Shown here: positions 1 through 9,460 of the stretch, in pieces
How the letters are laid out: every line of letters begins with the position of its first letter
Numbering within the stretch: the first letter of the stretch is position 1
Assembly: GCA_023460035.1 (NCBI GenBank)
Contig: JAEWRN010000042.1
Span: forward strand, 62,001 to 126,000
DNA length: 64,000 bases
Reading direction: 5' to 3'
Origin: Bacillota bacterium
Lineage (GTDB): Bacteria > Bacillota > Clostridia > Oscillospirales > Ruminococcaceae
Program-made: the position numbers and the translations under genes
Notes under the pieces: generated by a model
Seen by the model: the letters and a program-made list of their open reading frames with translations, nothing else
Told to the model about the DNA's origin: nothing
The model's database searches: none

Positions 1-29
1 GCCTGTTTTGATGCTGTGTGTGCTGCCGC

Positions 30-2438
30 TCAGCGGATTGGTGTCATGCCCCAGATGTCGCGGGCATATTCGCCCACCGCGCGGTCGGCAGAAAAGATAC
101 CGCTGCCCGCGATGTTTGCAAGGCTCATGCGGCTGAACTTTTTGGGGTCGCGATAGGTGTCGCTCACCAGCTGCTGGGCGCGGCGGTAATCGCCGAAATC
201 CGCCATGACCATGTACGGGTCCTGCGTTTCCAGGTTTGCCACCAGCTCGGCAAAGCTTTTGCCGTCGATGCCCTTTTCAATAAAGCCCAGCACCTCGCGG
301 GCCACGTCGTCCCCCGCAAGGAAGCTGCCGGGCAGGTACCCAAACCGGCGCAGCTGCTCTACCTCGTGGGTCAGCATGCCAAACTGAAAGAAATTCTCCT
401 TGCCCGCGGCCTCGGCAATTTCAATGTTTGCGCCGTCCAGCGTGCCCAGTGTCGGCGCGCCGTTGAGCATAAATTTCATGTTGCCGGTGCCGGATGCCTC
501 GGTGCCCGCAAGGCTGATCTGCTCGCTGATTTCGCTTGCCGGCATCAGCCGCTCGCTGAGGGTGACCGAGTAGTTTTCAAGGTAAAGCACCTTTAATTTG
601 CCCTTCATGGCGGGGTCGGCGTCAATCACCTTGCCAAGGGCGTAAATCAGCCGGATGATCTGCTTTGCCATGTAATACCCCGGCGCGGCCTTGGCCCCAA
701 ACAGGTAGGTTTTGGGCACAAAATCGGCCGACGGGTGGTCTTTGAGCCACAGGTATTCGGCCGCGATGTGCAGCGCGTTGAGGTGCTGGCGCTTGTACTC
801 GTGCAGCCGCTTCACCTGCACGTCGAAGATGGAATCCACGTTCACGGTTTCACCGGTAGTGCGCAGCAGGTAGTCGGCAAAAATGCGCTTGTTTTCGCGC
901 TTCACCGCCGCAAGCTTTTCCAAAAACGCGCCGTCGTCAAGGTAGGCGCGCAGCTTACTTAGCTCTGCGGCATCGTACTTAAAGCCCTCGCCAATCGCCT
1001 CCTCTGCCAGCGCGGTGAGGCCGGGGTTCGACTGCAACAGCCAGCGGCGGTAGGCAATGCCGTTTGTGACGTTTTTAAACGCCGCGGGCTTGTACATAAA
1101 ATAATCGTGAAACACGCTGTCGCGGATGATGCCGCTGTGCAGCTTGGACACCCCGTTGACCGAGTGGCAGACATACACACACAGGTTTGCCATGCGCACC
1201 TGCCCGTCGCCCAGCATTGCCATGTAATTTACCTTAGCCACGTCGCCGTTAAAATAGGCCAGCAGCTCTGCGCGGGCACGGCGGTCGATCTCCGCCACAA
1301 TTTCATAAATGCGCGGCAGCGTGGTGCGAAACAGGTCAAGGTTCCACTGCTCCAGCGCTTCGCTCATCACCGTGTGGTTGGTGTAGGCAAAGGTGCGGCG
1401 CACAAGGTCGTACGCGGCGTCCCAGGTATAGCCGCACTCGTCCAGCAAAATGCGCAGCAACTCGGGGATGGCCAGCGTGGGGTGGGTGTCGTTGATGTGA
1501 ATGGCCACCTTGTCCGGCAGGTTGTCCAGCGTGGGGTACTGCGCCAGATGCCGGTTGACGATGTCGTGAATCGACGCCGACGACAAAAAGTACTGCTGGC
1601 GCAACCGCAGAATTTTACCCTCTTCGTGGTTGTCGTTCGGGTACAGCACCTTGCTGATCAGCTCGGCATTGGCACTGCGCATCGCACTGGTGTAATCGCC
1701 CTTGTTAAAGGCCGCCATATCCATGCCCGGTGCCTTCGCGCTCCACAGCCGCAGCTGCGACACGCCGTCAGAGTCGTACCCCGACACATACATATCGTAC
1801 GGGATGGCCAGCACCACGTCGCAGTCTTTTTGCTCCACATGGTGGTACCCGCCGTCCCAGCTCTCTTTTACTTCGCCGCCAAAGCGCACCTGTACCGCCT
1901 GGTCGGGGTGGGCTTTCAGCCAAACCCCGCCGCCCGGCAGCCAGTTGTCCACCGTCTCCTGCTGCCAGCCGTCCACGATTTTCTGGCGAAAAATGCCGTA
2001 CTCGTATAAAATCGAATACCCGGTGTCGGGCAGGCAGGTAGTGGCACAGGCGTCAAGGTAGCAGGCCGCAAGGCGGCCAAGGCCGCCGTTGCCAAGGCCC
2101 GCGTCGGGCTCCAGCTCGTACAGGTTGTCCAGCTTCACATCATAAGCCGCCATCACCTCGGCCGCGACCTCGTTGAGGCCCAGGTTAAACAGGTTTGTTT
2201 TCAGCGAGCGGCCCATCAAAAATTCCATGCACAGGTAATACACCTGTTTGCCGTTTTCGCCGTAGGTTTTTGCCATAAATTTTTTGCGCCGCTCGCTGAG
2301 AATGCGGCGCACTACCAAAGCCAGCGCGCGGTACATCTGGTCGTCGGTCGCGCTGGGCACGTCGTCCTGTGAAAATTCGCTGTGCAGGCAGCCGCGCAAA
2401 AGGCGGTCCAGCTCTGCCGTTGTCATGTTATGCTTCAA
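30..2438 (-). CDS. glgP: Glycogen/maltodextrin phosphorylase
   Basis: Pyridoxal-phosphate enzyme that releases glucose-1-phosphate from alpha-1,4-glucans by phosphorolysis, in the cytoplasm. About 802 residues, normal for the family. The family signature GTGNMKFMLNGAPTLGTLDG is near residue 640, and the N-terminal stretch YYLCMEFLMGRSL and DAGLGNGGLGRLAACYLDA is typical of GT35 phosphorylases. The reading frame is open to 2504, but the best ribosome site (GAGGTGA, 6 nt ahead) points to a TTG at 2438; an ATG at 2426 is also possible. It is transcribed away from the zapA group and has its own promoter at 2546-2574. No other glycogen genes are in the window. Confidence 0.95.
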   Translation of the reverse strand: MKHNMTTAELDRLLRGCLHSEFSQDDVPSATDDQMYRALALVVRRILSERRKKFMAKTYGENGKQVYYLCMEFLMGRSLKTNLFNLGLNEVAAEVMAAYDVKLDNLYELEPDAGLGNGGLGRLAACYLDACATTCLPDTGYSILYEYGIFRQKIVDGWQQETVDNWLPGGGVWLKAHPDQAVQVRFGGEVKESWDGGYHHVEQKDCDVVLAIPYDMYVSGYDSDGVSQLRLWSAKAPGMDMAAFNKGDYTSAMRSANAELISKVLYPNDNHEEGKILRLRQQYFLSSASIHDIVNRHLAQYPTLDNLPDKVAIHINDTHPTLAIPELLRILLDECGYTWDAAYDLVRRTFAYTNHTVMSEALEQWNLDLFRTTLPRIYEIVAEIDRRARAELLAYFNGDVAKVNYMAMLGDGQVRMANLCVYVCHSVNGVSKLHSGIIRDSVFHDYFMYKPAAFKNVTNGIAYRRWLLQSNPGLTALAEEAIGEGFKYDAAELSKLRAYLDDGAFLEKLAAVKRENKRIFADYLLRTTGETVNVDSIFDVQVKRLHEYKRQHLNALHIAAEYLWLKDHPSADFVPKTYLFGAKAAPGYYMAKQIIRLIYALGKVIDADPAMKGKLKVLYLENYSVTLSERLMPASEISEQISLAGTEASGTGNMKFMLNGAPTLGTLDGANIEIAEAAGKENFFQFGMLTHEVEQLRRFGYLPGSFLAGDDVAREVLGFIEKGIDGKSFAELVANLETQDPYMVMADFGDYRRAQQLVSDTYRDPKKFSRMSLANIAGSGIFSADRAVGEYARDIWGMTPIR

Positions 2439-2788
2439 AGTAGTCACCTCAAACATCGTTGCGTGCAGGGTACCGGCAGCCGGGTGGCGGCCGGGGTGCG
2501 GCACGGCAAAGGCCCTCTACCCCTTTGCCGCTGCCGGTTACCCCCATTATATCGGGTTTTGGGGGGTATTTCAATCAAACGGGGGGGCGGCAGCTGCCAA
2601 AAACAGGATTCCGCACAAAAATGGGGCCGGCGGGCTTTCTTAATTGGCAGATTTATATTATAATATAAGTTGTATTATACTGTGCGGCGGCAGCCCCCCT
2701 TACCCGCCGCTGCGCGGGCCCTTTGCCGGCGGTGTGGGTTTGCCCCCCCGCAAAGGCCAATGTAAACAAAAGAAACGAGGTAAGTAAG
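2439..2788. other. Divergent intergenic region glgP/zapA
   Basis: No gene is seen in this 350-bp region between the oppositely oriented glgP and zapA. It holds the glgP promoter and, at 2636-2681, a very AT-rich patch with TATAAT (2659-2664) and TATACT (2676-2681). That patch is the likely plus-strand promoter for the zapA group, but no convincing -35 box matches it. Confidence 0.5.
2546..2574 (-). promoter_or_regulatory. Promoter of glgP
   Basis: On the minus strand TTGAAA (2569-2574) and TATAAT (2546-2551) are separated by 17 bp. This leaves a leader of about 100 nt before the proposed glgP start. Confidence 0.7.
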
Positions 2789-3130
2789 ATGCCGGTCAAC
2801 AAGATCAGGTTGGAGATCTGCGGCTGCAGTTATGTCATCTCGACCACCGATTCCGAACAATATACCCTTTCACTGGCGGAAAAGCTGGACCATAACATGA
2901 ACGAGATCATGGTGCAAAACCCCTCCGCCTCGGTAACGGCGGCGGCGGTGCTTTCTGCGCTGGATTATCTGGACGAGCTGGAAAAATCCAGCGCGTCGGC
3001 CGACAACATGCGCGGCCAGATTAAAGATTATTTAGAGGACGCCGCCAATGCCAAATTAGAGGCAGAGGAGGCAAAGCGCGAAATCGAGCGGCTGCGCCGC
3101 GAGATTGGTTACCTGAAAGGACAGGGCTGA
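2789..3130 (+). CDS. zapA: Cell division protein ZapA
   Basis: Small FtsZ-ring-associated protein that bundles FtsZ filaments at midcell. 113 residues, about the usual size. The N-terminus has the ZapA pattern (IRLEICGCSYVISTTDSEQY), and the C-terminal half is a charged heptad-rich helix from about residue 75 that fits the coiled-coil dimerisation domain. The ATG at 2789 follows an ACGAGG ribosome site. Its stop abuts the TTG start of the U32 peptidase gene, so the two are probably translationally coupled. Confidence 0.85.
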   Translation: MPVNKIRLEICGCSYVISTTDSEQYTLSLAEKLDHNMNEIMVQNPSASVTAAAVLSALDYLDELEKSSASADNMRGQIKDYLEDAANAKLEAEEAKREIERLRREIGYLKGQG

Positions 3131-5200
3131 TTGAACAAGCAACCTTTTGAAATTTTAGCGCCGGCCGGCAACGCCGACATGCTGAAAGCGGCGGTGTTTG
3201 CCGGTGCAAACAGCGTTTATTTGGGCCTCACCGGCTTTAACGCGCGCCGCAGCGCTGGCAACTTTACCCCGCAAGAGCTGGCGCAGGCCGTGGCCTTTTG
3301 CCACGCGCGCGGGGTGCTGGTCAACGTGACGCTGAACACCCTGTGCTATGACACCGAGCTGCCCGCGCTGCAAGACGCCATTGGCGCGGTGGCCGCTGCC
3401 GGTGCCGACGCGGTGATTGTGCAGGACCTTGCCGCCGCCGCGCTGGTAAAGCGCACGGCGCCGGGCCTTGCGCTGCACGGCTCTACCCAAATGTCGGTGA
3501 CGAACCTCGCCGGCGCAAAGCAGCTGGCGGCCATGGGGTTTTCGCGCGTGATTTTAGCGCGCGAGCTGACTGCGGGCGAAGTGCGCGAGATCACCGCGCA
3601 CTGCGGTATTGAAACTGAAATTTTTGTGCACGGCGCGCTGTGCATGTCGGTGTCCGGCCAGTGCCTGATGAGCGCTTTTTACGGCGGGCGCAGCGGCAAC
3701 CGCGGCGGCTGTGCCGGCCCTTGCCGGCTGCCCTACCGCATCGGCAGCGACGAAGGGCATTTTTTAAGCCTGCGCGACCTTTCGCTCATCGACCGGCTGC
3801 CCGACATTCAGCAGATGGGGGTGCGCTGCGCCAAAATTGAAGGGCGGTTGCGCACGCCGGAGTATGTCGCCGCCGCCGTGCACGCCGCGCGCTGTGCGCT
3901 GGCGGGCGAAGCTTATGACGCCGACTTATTGCAGCACGCGTTCAGCCGCGCCGGGTTTACGAGCGGCTTTTACGACAACGACTATTTAAACGCCGCGATG
4001 TTTGGCCGCCGCAGTGAAGAACAGGCGGCCGAAACCCGCGCCGCGTTGCCCCAGCTGCGCGAATTGTACCGGCGCGAGCGCCCGTGCGTCGCTTTGCAGC
4101 TGACGCTGGCCATCACCGAAACCGGTGTCACCTTAACGGCGGCGGACGGCGACGGCAACAAGGCCACCGCCCACAATGCCACGGTGCCCAGTGCGGCGCA
4201 AAACACCGAAGAGGCGCTGGTAGAGGGCTATAAAAAAGCCCTTTGCAAAACCGGCGGCACCCCGTTTGCCGCTGTGCAGATTACGGTGCAGGGCGCGGCA
4301 GGCCGGTATTTGCCGGCAGCCGTCATCAACGAACTGCGGCGCGAAGCGCTGGCAGAGCTGCTGCGCCTGCGCGAAGCACCGCGGCCAAAGCCGTTTCACC
4401 CCGTGGCCCTGCCCGCAAAGCGCCGGGCGGCCCCCGCACTGCCCGCCCTGTTAGAGCTGCGTTTTCAGCGGGCGGGCCAGTGCACCGATGCGCTGGCACA
4501 GGCTGCCGGGCGGCTGGTATTTCCGCTGCGCGAAGCTGCCGCACTGCCCGCCAGCTGGCAGGCAAAAACGGTGCTCAGCCTGCCGCGGGCCATTTTTGAC
4601 GAGGCCGACACCCGCCGCGCGGTTGCAGCGGCAACCGCGCTGGGCTTTACCGCGTTTGAAGTGCAAAACATCGGCGCGCTGGGCATTTTGGCTGACGAAG
4701 CACCCGGTGCCAACCTGCTGGGCGGCTTTGGGCTGAATATCACCAATGCCATGGCCGCCGCCCAGTACGCGGCGCTGGGGCTTTCCTCCCTTACCCTGTC
4801 GCCCGAGCTGCCGGTGGCGGCCGCCGGGGCACTGGCGGCGCCGGTGCCCACCGGGCTGCCCGCCTACGGCCACCTGCAGCTGATGCTCACCCGCGCCTGC
4901 CCCATGCGCAACCGCATCAGCTGCGCGCAGTGCAAGGGCGAGGGCGAGCTGGTCGACCGCAAGGGCAAACCGCTGCGCATTTTGTGCAGCGGGCCGGGAC
5001 GCGGCGGGGTGCGGCAGCTGCTAAACCCGATACCGCTGTGGATGGGCGAGCGCAAGCAAGAGCTTGGCACCGATTTTGCCGCGCTGTACTTTACGACCGA
5101 AACCGCCGCCCGCTGTGCCGAAGTGACCCGGCTGTTCACCGCCGGGCTGCCGTATGACGGCGAATTTACCCGCGGGCTGTACTACAAAGGTAGCCTGTAA
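3131..5200 (+). CDS. Peptidase U32 family protein (YhbU/RlhA type)
   Basis: 689-residue U32 protein with C-terminal DUF3656-like extension. Members of this family are linked to collagenase-like activity or to tRNA/rRNA hydroxylation; which applies here cannot be told. The U32 signature is clear around residues 165-200 (EIFVHGALCMSVSGQCLMS, then a Cys-rich segment ending RGGCAGPCRLPYR). Four cysteines near residues 585-615 (ACPMRNRISCAQC onward) could bind a metal or Fe-S cluster. The start is a TTG directly after the zapA stop. zapA next to U32 is a common pairing in Clostridia. Confidence 0.85.
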   Translation: MNKQPFEILAPAGNADMLKAAVFAGANSVYLGLTGFNARRSAGNFTPQELAQAVAFCHARGVLVNVTLNTLCYDTELPALQDAIGAVAAAGADAVIVQDLAAAALVKRTAPGLALHGSTQMSVTNLAGAKQLAAMGFSRVILARELTAGEVREITAHCGIETEIFVHGALCMSVSGQCLMSAFYGGRSGNRGGCAGPCRLPYRIGSDEGHFLSLRDLSLIDRLPDIQQMGVRCAKIEGRLRTPEYVAAAVHAARCALAGEAYDADLLQHAFSRAGFTSGFYDNDYLNAAMFGRRSEEQAAETRAALPQLRELYRRERPCVALQLTLAITETGVTLTAADGDGNKATAHNATVPSAAQNTEEALVEGYKKALCKTGGTPFAAVQITVQGAAGRYLPAAVINELRREALAELLRLREAPRPKPFHPVALPAKRRAAPALPALLELRFQRAGQCTDALAQAAGRLVFPLREAAALPASWQAKTVLSLPRAIFDEADTRRAVAAATALGFTAFEVQNIGALGILADEAPGANLLGGFGLNITNAMAAAQYAALGLSSLTLSPELPVAAAGALAAPVPTGLPAYGHLQLMLTRACPMRNRISCAQCKGEGELVDRKGKPLRILCSGPGRGGVRQLLNPIPLWMGERKQELGTDFAALYFTTETAARCAEVTRLFTAGLPYDGEFTRGLYYKGSL

Positions 5201-5251
5201 GCTGCCGCTATTCTGTGCGCCCCGTGCGCCGACCCTAAGGAGCTGAATACG

Positions 5252-5701
5252 ATGGATTGCAATGTAAAGGTCAAAAAAGTCGCGCAGGGGGCCATTGTAC
5301 CCCAGCGCGCCACCGCAGGCAGCGCCGCCGCCGACCTGTATGCGCTGTGCCCGGCCGAAGGGGTGTTGCTGCCCGCAGGCGGGCGGGCGGTGCTGTCTAC
5401 CGGCATCGCCATCGAGCTGCCCGGCCCCGGCTGGGTGGCACTGGTGTTTGGGCGCAGCGGCCTTGGCATCAAGCGTGGCATCACACTGTCAAACTCGGTC
5501 GGCGTTATCGACTCGGACTACCGCGGCGAAATCAAGGTCGGGCTGATTAACCTTTCAGACGAGGATTACCTTGTGCAAAACGGCGAGCGCATTGCGCAGC
5601 TTGCGGTGCTGCCGGTGGCACCGGCAGTTTTTACACTGGTGGACGAGCTGGGCGAAACCGCACGCGGCGAAGGGGGCTTCGGCTCCACCGGCCGCCTGTA
5701 A
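5252..5701 (+). CDS. dut: Deoxyuridine 5'-triphosphate nucleotidohydrolase (dUTPase)
   Basis: Hydrolyses dUTP to dUMP and pyrophosphate, keeping uracil out of DNA and feeding dTMP synthesis. 149 residues, a typical trimeric dUTPase. The conserved motifs are visible in order: AGSAAADLYAL, GRSGLGIKRGI, GVIDSDYRGEIKVGLINL, NGERIAQLAVLP and the C-terminal GEGGFGSTG that closes over the active site. It has a good ribosome site (AAGGAG) before ATG 5252. Confidence 0.95.
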   Translation: MDCNVKVKKVAQGAIVPQRATAGSAAADLYALCPAEGVLLPAGGRAVLSTGIAIELPGPGWVALVFGRSGLGIKRGITLSNSVGVIDSDYRGEIKVGLINLSDEDYLVQNGERIAQLAVLPVAPAVFTLVDELGETARGEGGFGSTGRL

Positions 5702-5714
5702 GGGGGCGCGCGGG

Positions 5715-5975
5715 ATGAAAAAAAGCTTTGTGTTTTTGTTTTACCTGCTGGCCGGCATTATTTTGGGCTCACTGGTCGCAAACCTGTGCGCGCGGGTGCC
5801 GTTTTTGTCCTGGCTCGCTTACAGCGGGCAGATCGGCTTTGCCGCAAACGACCCCGCCTGCCTTGATTTGATCATCGTCAAGCTGTATTTTGGGTTTTCC
5901 ATTGCGGTCAGCGTGGCACAGATTTTCTGCATTGCGGCGGCGCTGTTTTTTTACAGCCGTACCCGCGTGAAATAA
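5715..5975 (+). CDS. Small membrane protein, DUF4321-like
   Basis: 86-residue protein with two hydrophobic segments (about residues 5-25 and 55-78), so probably an inner-membrane hairpin. It resembles the DUF4321 proteins that sit before maf and mreB in Clostridia. No catalytic residues are seen. ATG 5715 is the only sensible start, 13 bp after dut. Function unknown; the context suggests a link to envelope growth. Confidence 0.7.
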   Translation: MKKSFVFLFYLLAGIILGSLVANLCARVPFLSWLAYSGQIGFAANDPACLDLIIVKLYFGFSIAVSVAQIFCIAAALFFYSRTRVK

Positions 5976-6082
5976 AACGCCCTTTCCCCATCTAAAAAGC
6001 AGCGGCGGGGGCGCAAAAAATGCACAAACCATGTAGTATTTTGCGCGGCTCGCTCGTTTTCAAAAAAGGAGTCTTTTCCATT

Positions 6083-6649
6083 ATGCTGATTCTCGCTTCC
6101 TCCAGCCCGCGCAGGCAAGAGCTGCTGCGGCTGATTACCCCCGATTACACCGTACAGGCCGCCGATTTTGACGAGCGCGCCGTCAGTGCCCCCACCCCGC
6201 GCGCGCTGGTTGAAAAGCTGGCCGTCGGCAAAGCGCAGGCCGTGGCCGCCAGCCACCCCGGCGACGTGGTGATTGGCTGTGACACCGTGGTGGATTTAGA
6301 CGGCGCCGTGCTGGGCAAGCCCGCCGGCCCCGCCGAGGCAAAAGCCATGCTGCGTGCGCTAAGCGGCCGGTGGCACTATGCGCACACCGGCGTGTGCGTG
6401 CTGCAAAACGGCACAGCGCACAGCTTTGTTGAAACGACAAAAGTATTTTTTGCCATGCTGACCGACAGCGAGATTGACGCTTACCTTGCCACCGGCGAAG
6501 CATACGACAAGGCGGGCGCCTATGGCATTCAGGGTGCCGCCGCGAAATTTGTCACCCGCGTTGAGGGCTGTTTTTTTAACGTGATGGGGCTGCCCGTTTC
6601 GCGGTTGTACGGGCTGCTCCAAACACTGGGGTTTGCGGGGCTGGCATAA
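6083..6649 (+). CDS. maf: Maf nucleotide pyrophosphatase
   Basis: Pyrophosphatase that removes non-canonical or excess nucleotides; family members act on dTTP, UTP or modified NTPs, and in Bacillus Maf affects septum formation. 188 residues. The Maf start signature ILASSSPRRQELL is at residues 3-15, followed by the conserved Asp/Glu/Lys segments (DFDER, GCDTVVDLDG, GKP). The ATG at 6083 follows an AAAAGGAG site. The gene lies between dut/DUF4321 and mreB, the usual maf-mreBCD order. Confidence 0.93.
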   Translation: MLILASSSPRRQELLRLITPDYTVQAADFDERAVSAPTPRALVEKLAVGKAQAVAASHPGDVVIGCDTVVDLDGAVLGKPAGPAEAKAMLRALSGRWHYAHTGVCVLQNGTAHSFVETTKVFFAMLTDSEIDAYLATGEAYDKAGAYGIQGAAAKFVTRVEGCFFNVMGLPVSRLYGLLQTLGFAGLA

Positions 6650-6719
6650 GATATTCGACCGCCTTTTGTGGTGATTAAAGCCAAAGGTCAGGAAATTTTG
6701 TTAAATTTCAATGCATTTA

Positions 6720-6748
6720 TTGAGAAAATGGCAAACTGCGGTTATAAT
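6720..6748 (+). promoter_or_regulatory. Promoter of the mreB group
   Basis: TTGAGA (6720-6725) and TATAAT (6743-6748) are 17 bp apart. Transcription would start near 6755 and leave a leader of roughly 110 nt ahead of mreB. Confidence 0.75.
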
Positions 6749-6865
6749 AAGGTTGTTCTGGTCTTTTGCGGCTGGGTGCACTGCGCCCGCGGGGGCCGGG
6801 CAGCCGTAGATTACAACTACTTCAACCTACGTAGAAATAGATAAATTAAGGATGGGATCAGTAAC

Positions 6866-7882
6866 ATGTTTAACAAAGATATCGGGATTGACCTCGGTAC
6901 GGCAAATACGCTTGTCTACATGAAAGGCAAGGGCATCATTATGCGTGAGCCCAGTGTGGTCGCGGTGGACACCAAAACCGACACCGTGCGCTACGTTGGC
7001 CACGAGGCAAAAGAAGTCATTGGCCGTACCCCCGGCAGCATCGTCGCGGTGCGCCCGCTGAAAGAGGGCGTCATTGCCGATTTTGACATCACGGCCAGCA
7101 TGCTGCAAATCTTCATCAAAAAGGCCTGCGGCAGCGGCATGTTCACCCGCCCGCGCGTTATCATCTGCATCCCGTCCGGCGTCACCGAGGTCGAGCGCCG
7201 CGCCGTGCGCGAAGCCAGCTTAAAGGCCGGCGCGCGCCAGGTCATGGTCATTGAAGAGCCGATGGCGGCCGCCATCGGCGCGGGGCTGCCTGTGTCCGAA
7301 GCAACCGGCAGCATGGTCGTGGACATCGGCGGCGGCACCAGCGAGGTTGCAGTCATTTCACTGGGCGGCATTGTTGCCTCCCGCAGTGTGCGGGTGGGCG
7401 GCGACGCATTTGACGCGGCCATCATTGCTTACATCAAACGCAAATACAACCTGCTTGTCGGCGAGCGCACCGCCGAGCTGATTAAAATTGAAGTGGGTTC
7501 TGCCTACAAATTGGAAGAGGAGAACACCCTCGACATCAAGGGCCGCAATCTGGTGGACGGCCTGCCCAAAAACATCACCGTGCACAGCGAAGAAATCCGC
7601 GAAGCACTGGACGAGCCGCTGCAGCGCATCATTGAAGCTGTCAAAGAGACGCTGGAGCGCACCCCGCCGGAGCTTGCGGCCGACATCATTGACCACGGCA
7701 TTATGCTGACCGGCGGCGGCGCACTGCTGCGCGGGCTGGACCAGCTGGTCAGCAGCCACACCGGCATTGACGTGCATGTGGCCGAAACCCCGCTGGATTG
7801 TGTTGCCACCGGTGCCGGCATGGTGCTGGACAACATGGACCTTCTGGTTGAGGTCGTTGCCGACGCCGAGCGCAAATTCTAA
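6866..7882 (+). CDS. mreB: Rod-shape-determining actin homologue MreB
   Basis: Bacterial actin that polymerises on the membrane and guides the elongation machinery. 338 residues. The actin-fold ATP-binding motifs are present: phosphate 1 [13 protein letters not shown] (residues 6-18), phosphate 2 [14 protein letters not shown] (about residue 151) and the adenosine motif [15 protein letters not shown] (about residue 275). It lies upstream of mreC, mreD and PBP2, the standard elongasome cluster, but an intrinsic terminator separates it from mreC. Confidence 0.97.
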   Translation: MFNKDIGIDLGTANTLVYMKGKGIIMREPSVVAVDTKTDTVRYVGHEAKEVIGRTPGSIVAVRPLKEGVIADFDITASMLQIFIKKACGSGMFTRPRVIICIPSGVTEVERRAVREASLKAGARQVMVIEEPMAAAIGAGLPVSEATGSMVVDIGGGTSEVAVISLGGIVASRSVRVGGDAFDAAIIAYIKRKYNLLVGERTAELIKIEVGSAYKLEEENTLDIKGRNLVDGLPKNITVHSEEIREALDEPLQRIIEAVKETLERTPPELAADIIDHGIMLTGGGALLRGLDQLVSSHTGIDVHVAETPLDCVATGAGMVLDNMDLLVEVVADAERKF

Positions 7883-7954
7883 AAGCGGTGCCTGCCTGCT
7901 TGCCCCGGCCCCCGCGCCGGGTGCCGGGTGTGGCGCGCCTAAGCTTTCAAGCGC

Positions 7955-7997
7955 AAAAGCGGCAGAACTGCGGGGCACCCCCGGTTCTGCCGCTTTT
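7955..7997 (+). terminator. Intrinsic terminator between mreB and mreC
   Basis: A perfect 14-bp inverted repeat (AAAAGCGGCAGAAC at 7955-7968 and its complement at 7984-7997) ends in TTTT. It can end mreB transcripts, letting mreB be made in excess over mreCD. Confidence 0.8.
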
Positions 7998-8032
7998 ATG
8001 GTTACAAGTTTATTGAGATGAGGTCAGGGTAC

Positions 8033-8866
8033 GTGAAAGACTTTTTTTCTTCCCTTAAATTCAAGGTCCTGATCGTGCTGCTTGTGCTGCTTGCCGGTAT
8101 TATGGCATATGCGGCTGCAAACGGCCGGCTTTCGGCTGCCCCGGGCGAGCTGATGGGCGCGGTCGCCGTGCCGTTTCAAAAGGTCGCGGCCGCCATTTCC
8201 GGTGCCAGTGAAGACTTTATCAACAAGTATATCCGCATCGATTCCATCATTGCCGAAAACGAGCAGCTGACCAAGGAGAACGCCGACCTGCGCGAAAAAA
8301 TGGTTGATTACGACATGATGAAGCGCGAAAACGAACAGTACAAAGAGGCCTGGCAGATCAAAGAGGAAAACCCCAGCTACCAGGTGGTCAACGCCAACGT
8401 AATTGGCCGCGACGCGCTGGAAAAATATTACTCGTTCACCATCGACAAGGGCAGCCGCCACGGTGTCAAGGTAAAAGACAGCGTGATGACCGAAAACGGC
8501 ATCGTGGGCCGCGTGATAGAGGTTGGCCCCAACTACGCCAAGGTGGCGACCATTCTCGACCCGTCGGTGTCAATCGGCTGCATGGTCAGCCGCACCGGTG
8601 ACAGCGGCCTTGTGGGCGGCGACAATGTGCTGTCGCAAAACAAACAGTGCACCATGACGCTGCTGGCCCGTGACACCCTTGCCACCGAGGGCGACGAGGT
8701 AATCACCACCGGCCTTGGCGGCGTGTTTCCCCGCGGGCTGCCGGTGGGCACTGTGAAAGAAGTGCTGCTGGAGGCCAGTGGTAAATCCATGTATGCGATC
8801 ATTGACCCGTACGAAGATATTGAAAGCGTTAAAATGGTGATGGTCATCACCTCTTTTGACGAGTAG
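8033..8866 (+). CDS. mreC: Rod-shape-determining protein MreC
   Basis: Bitopic scaffold of the elongasome that links MreB/MreD to PBP2 outside the membrane. 277 residues from the GTG at 8033, which has a GAGGT site and gives the usual N-terminus (KDFFSSLKFKV); an ATG at 8018 lacks a ribosome site. There is one membrane segment at about residues 12-30, a coiled coil at about residues 65-115, and the beta-domain with the conserved GIVGRVIEVGPNYAKV. The mreD start follows the stop by 10 bp. Confidence 0.93.
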   Translation: MKDFFSSLKFKVLIVLLVLLAGIMAYAAANGRLSAAPGELMGAVAVPFQKVAAAISGASEDFINKYIRIDSIIAENEQLTKENADLREKMVDYDMMKRENEQYKEAWQIKEENPSYQVVNANVIGRDALEKYYSFTIDKGSRHGVKVKDSVMTENGIVGRVIEVGPNYAKVATILDPSVSIGCMVSRTGDSGLVGGDNVLSQNKQCTMTLLARDTLATEGDEVITTGLGGVFPRGLPVGTVKEVLLEASGKSMYAIIDPYEDIESVKMVMVITSFDE

Positions 8867-8876
8867 GAGGCCTGCT

Positions 8877-9398
8877 TTGGACGCAAGAAAACGGACATTG
8901 CGCCTTGTGGCAAAGCACAGCTGCTATGTATTGGCGCTGTTATTGGCCTACGTGCTGCAAACCATGCCGGGTTTTTTGTCTTTTTTTGGGGTAAAGCCGG
9001 TGTTTCTGGTGCCGCTGGCCCTGTGTATCGCCGCGTATGAGGGCGCGTTTGCCGGTGCCGTTTACGGTGCGCTGGCCGGCCTTTTGTGGGATGTTGCCGC
9101 CGGGCGTGTCACCGGGTTTTTTGCCATTTTGCTGATGGCCTGCTGCTTTTTTGCCGCAGTGGCCGTCACGCTGTACCTGCGCAACACCATACTCAACCTG
9201 TCGCTGCTTTCTGCGGGGGTGCTGTTGCTGCTGTGTACCATTGACTTTGCGTTCAGCTACCTGCTGCGCGGGTATGCCGGGCTTGCCCATTTATACTTTT
9301 TCAAATTGCTGCCCATCGTGGTATTCTCCGCTTTTCTCACCTTTGCCCCGTGGCTGCTTGCCCGTAAAATTTTTAAGGCCTTTATCCCACCGGATTAG
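8877..9398 (+). CDS. mreD: Rod-shape-determining protein MreD
   Basis: Integral membrane protein of the elongasome. 173 residues, very hydrophobic, with about five predicted membrane segments and the typical MreD stretch around GLLWDVAAGRVTGFFAILL. The start is a TTG at 8877 preceded by GGAGG that overlaps the mreC stop, so translation is probably coupled. It lies directly between mreC and the PBP2 gene. Confidence 0.88.
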   Translation: MDARKRTLRLVAKHSCYVLALLLAYVLQTMPGFLSFFGVKPVFLVPLALCIAAYEGAFAGAVYGALAGLLWDVAAGRVTGFFAILLMACCFFAAVAVTLYLRNTILNLSLLSAGVLLLLCTIDFAFSYLLRGYAGLAHLYFFKLLPIVVFSAFLTFAPWLLARKIFKAFIPPD

Positions 9399-9460
9399 CC
9401 GGGTGCCGCCGCATTGGGCCGCGCCGCCATGGCACAGAAAAAGGAGGACCGCATAACCAC

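Noticed and set aside
1107..2009. 300-codon plus-strand frame opposite glgP
   Set aside because: A shadow of the GC-rich glgP gene; no start signal and no family resemblance, while glgP motifs are unambiguous.
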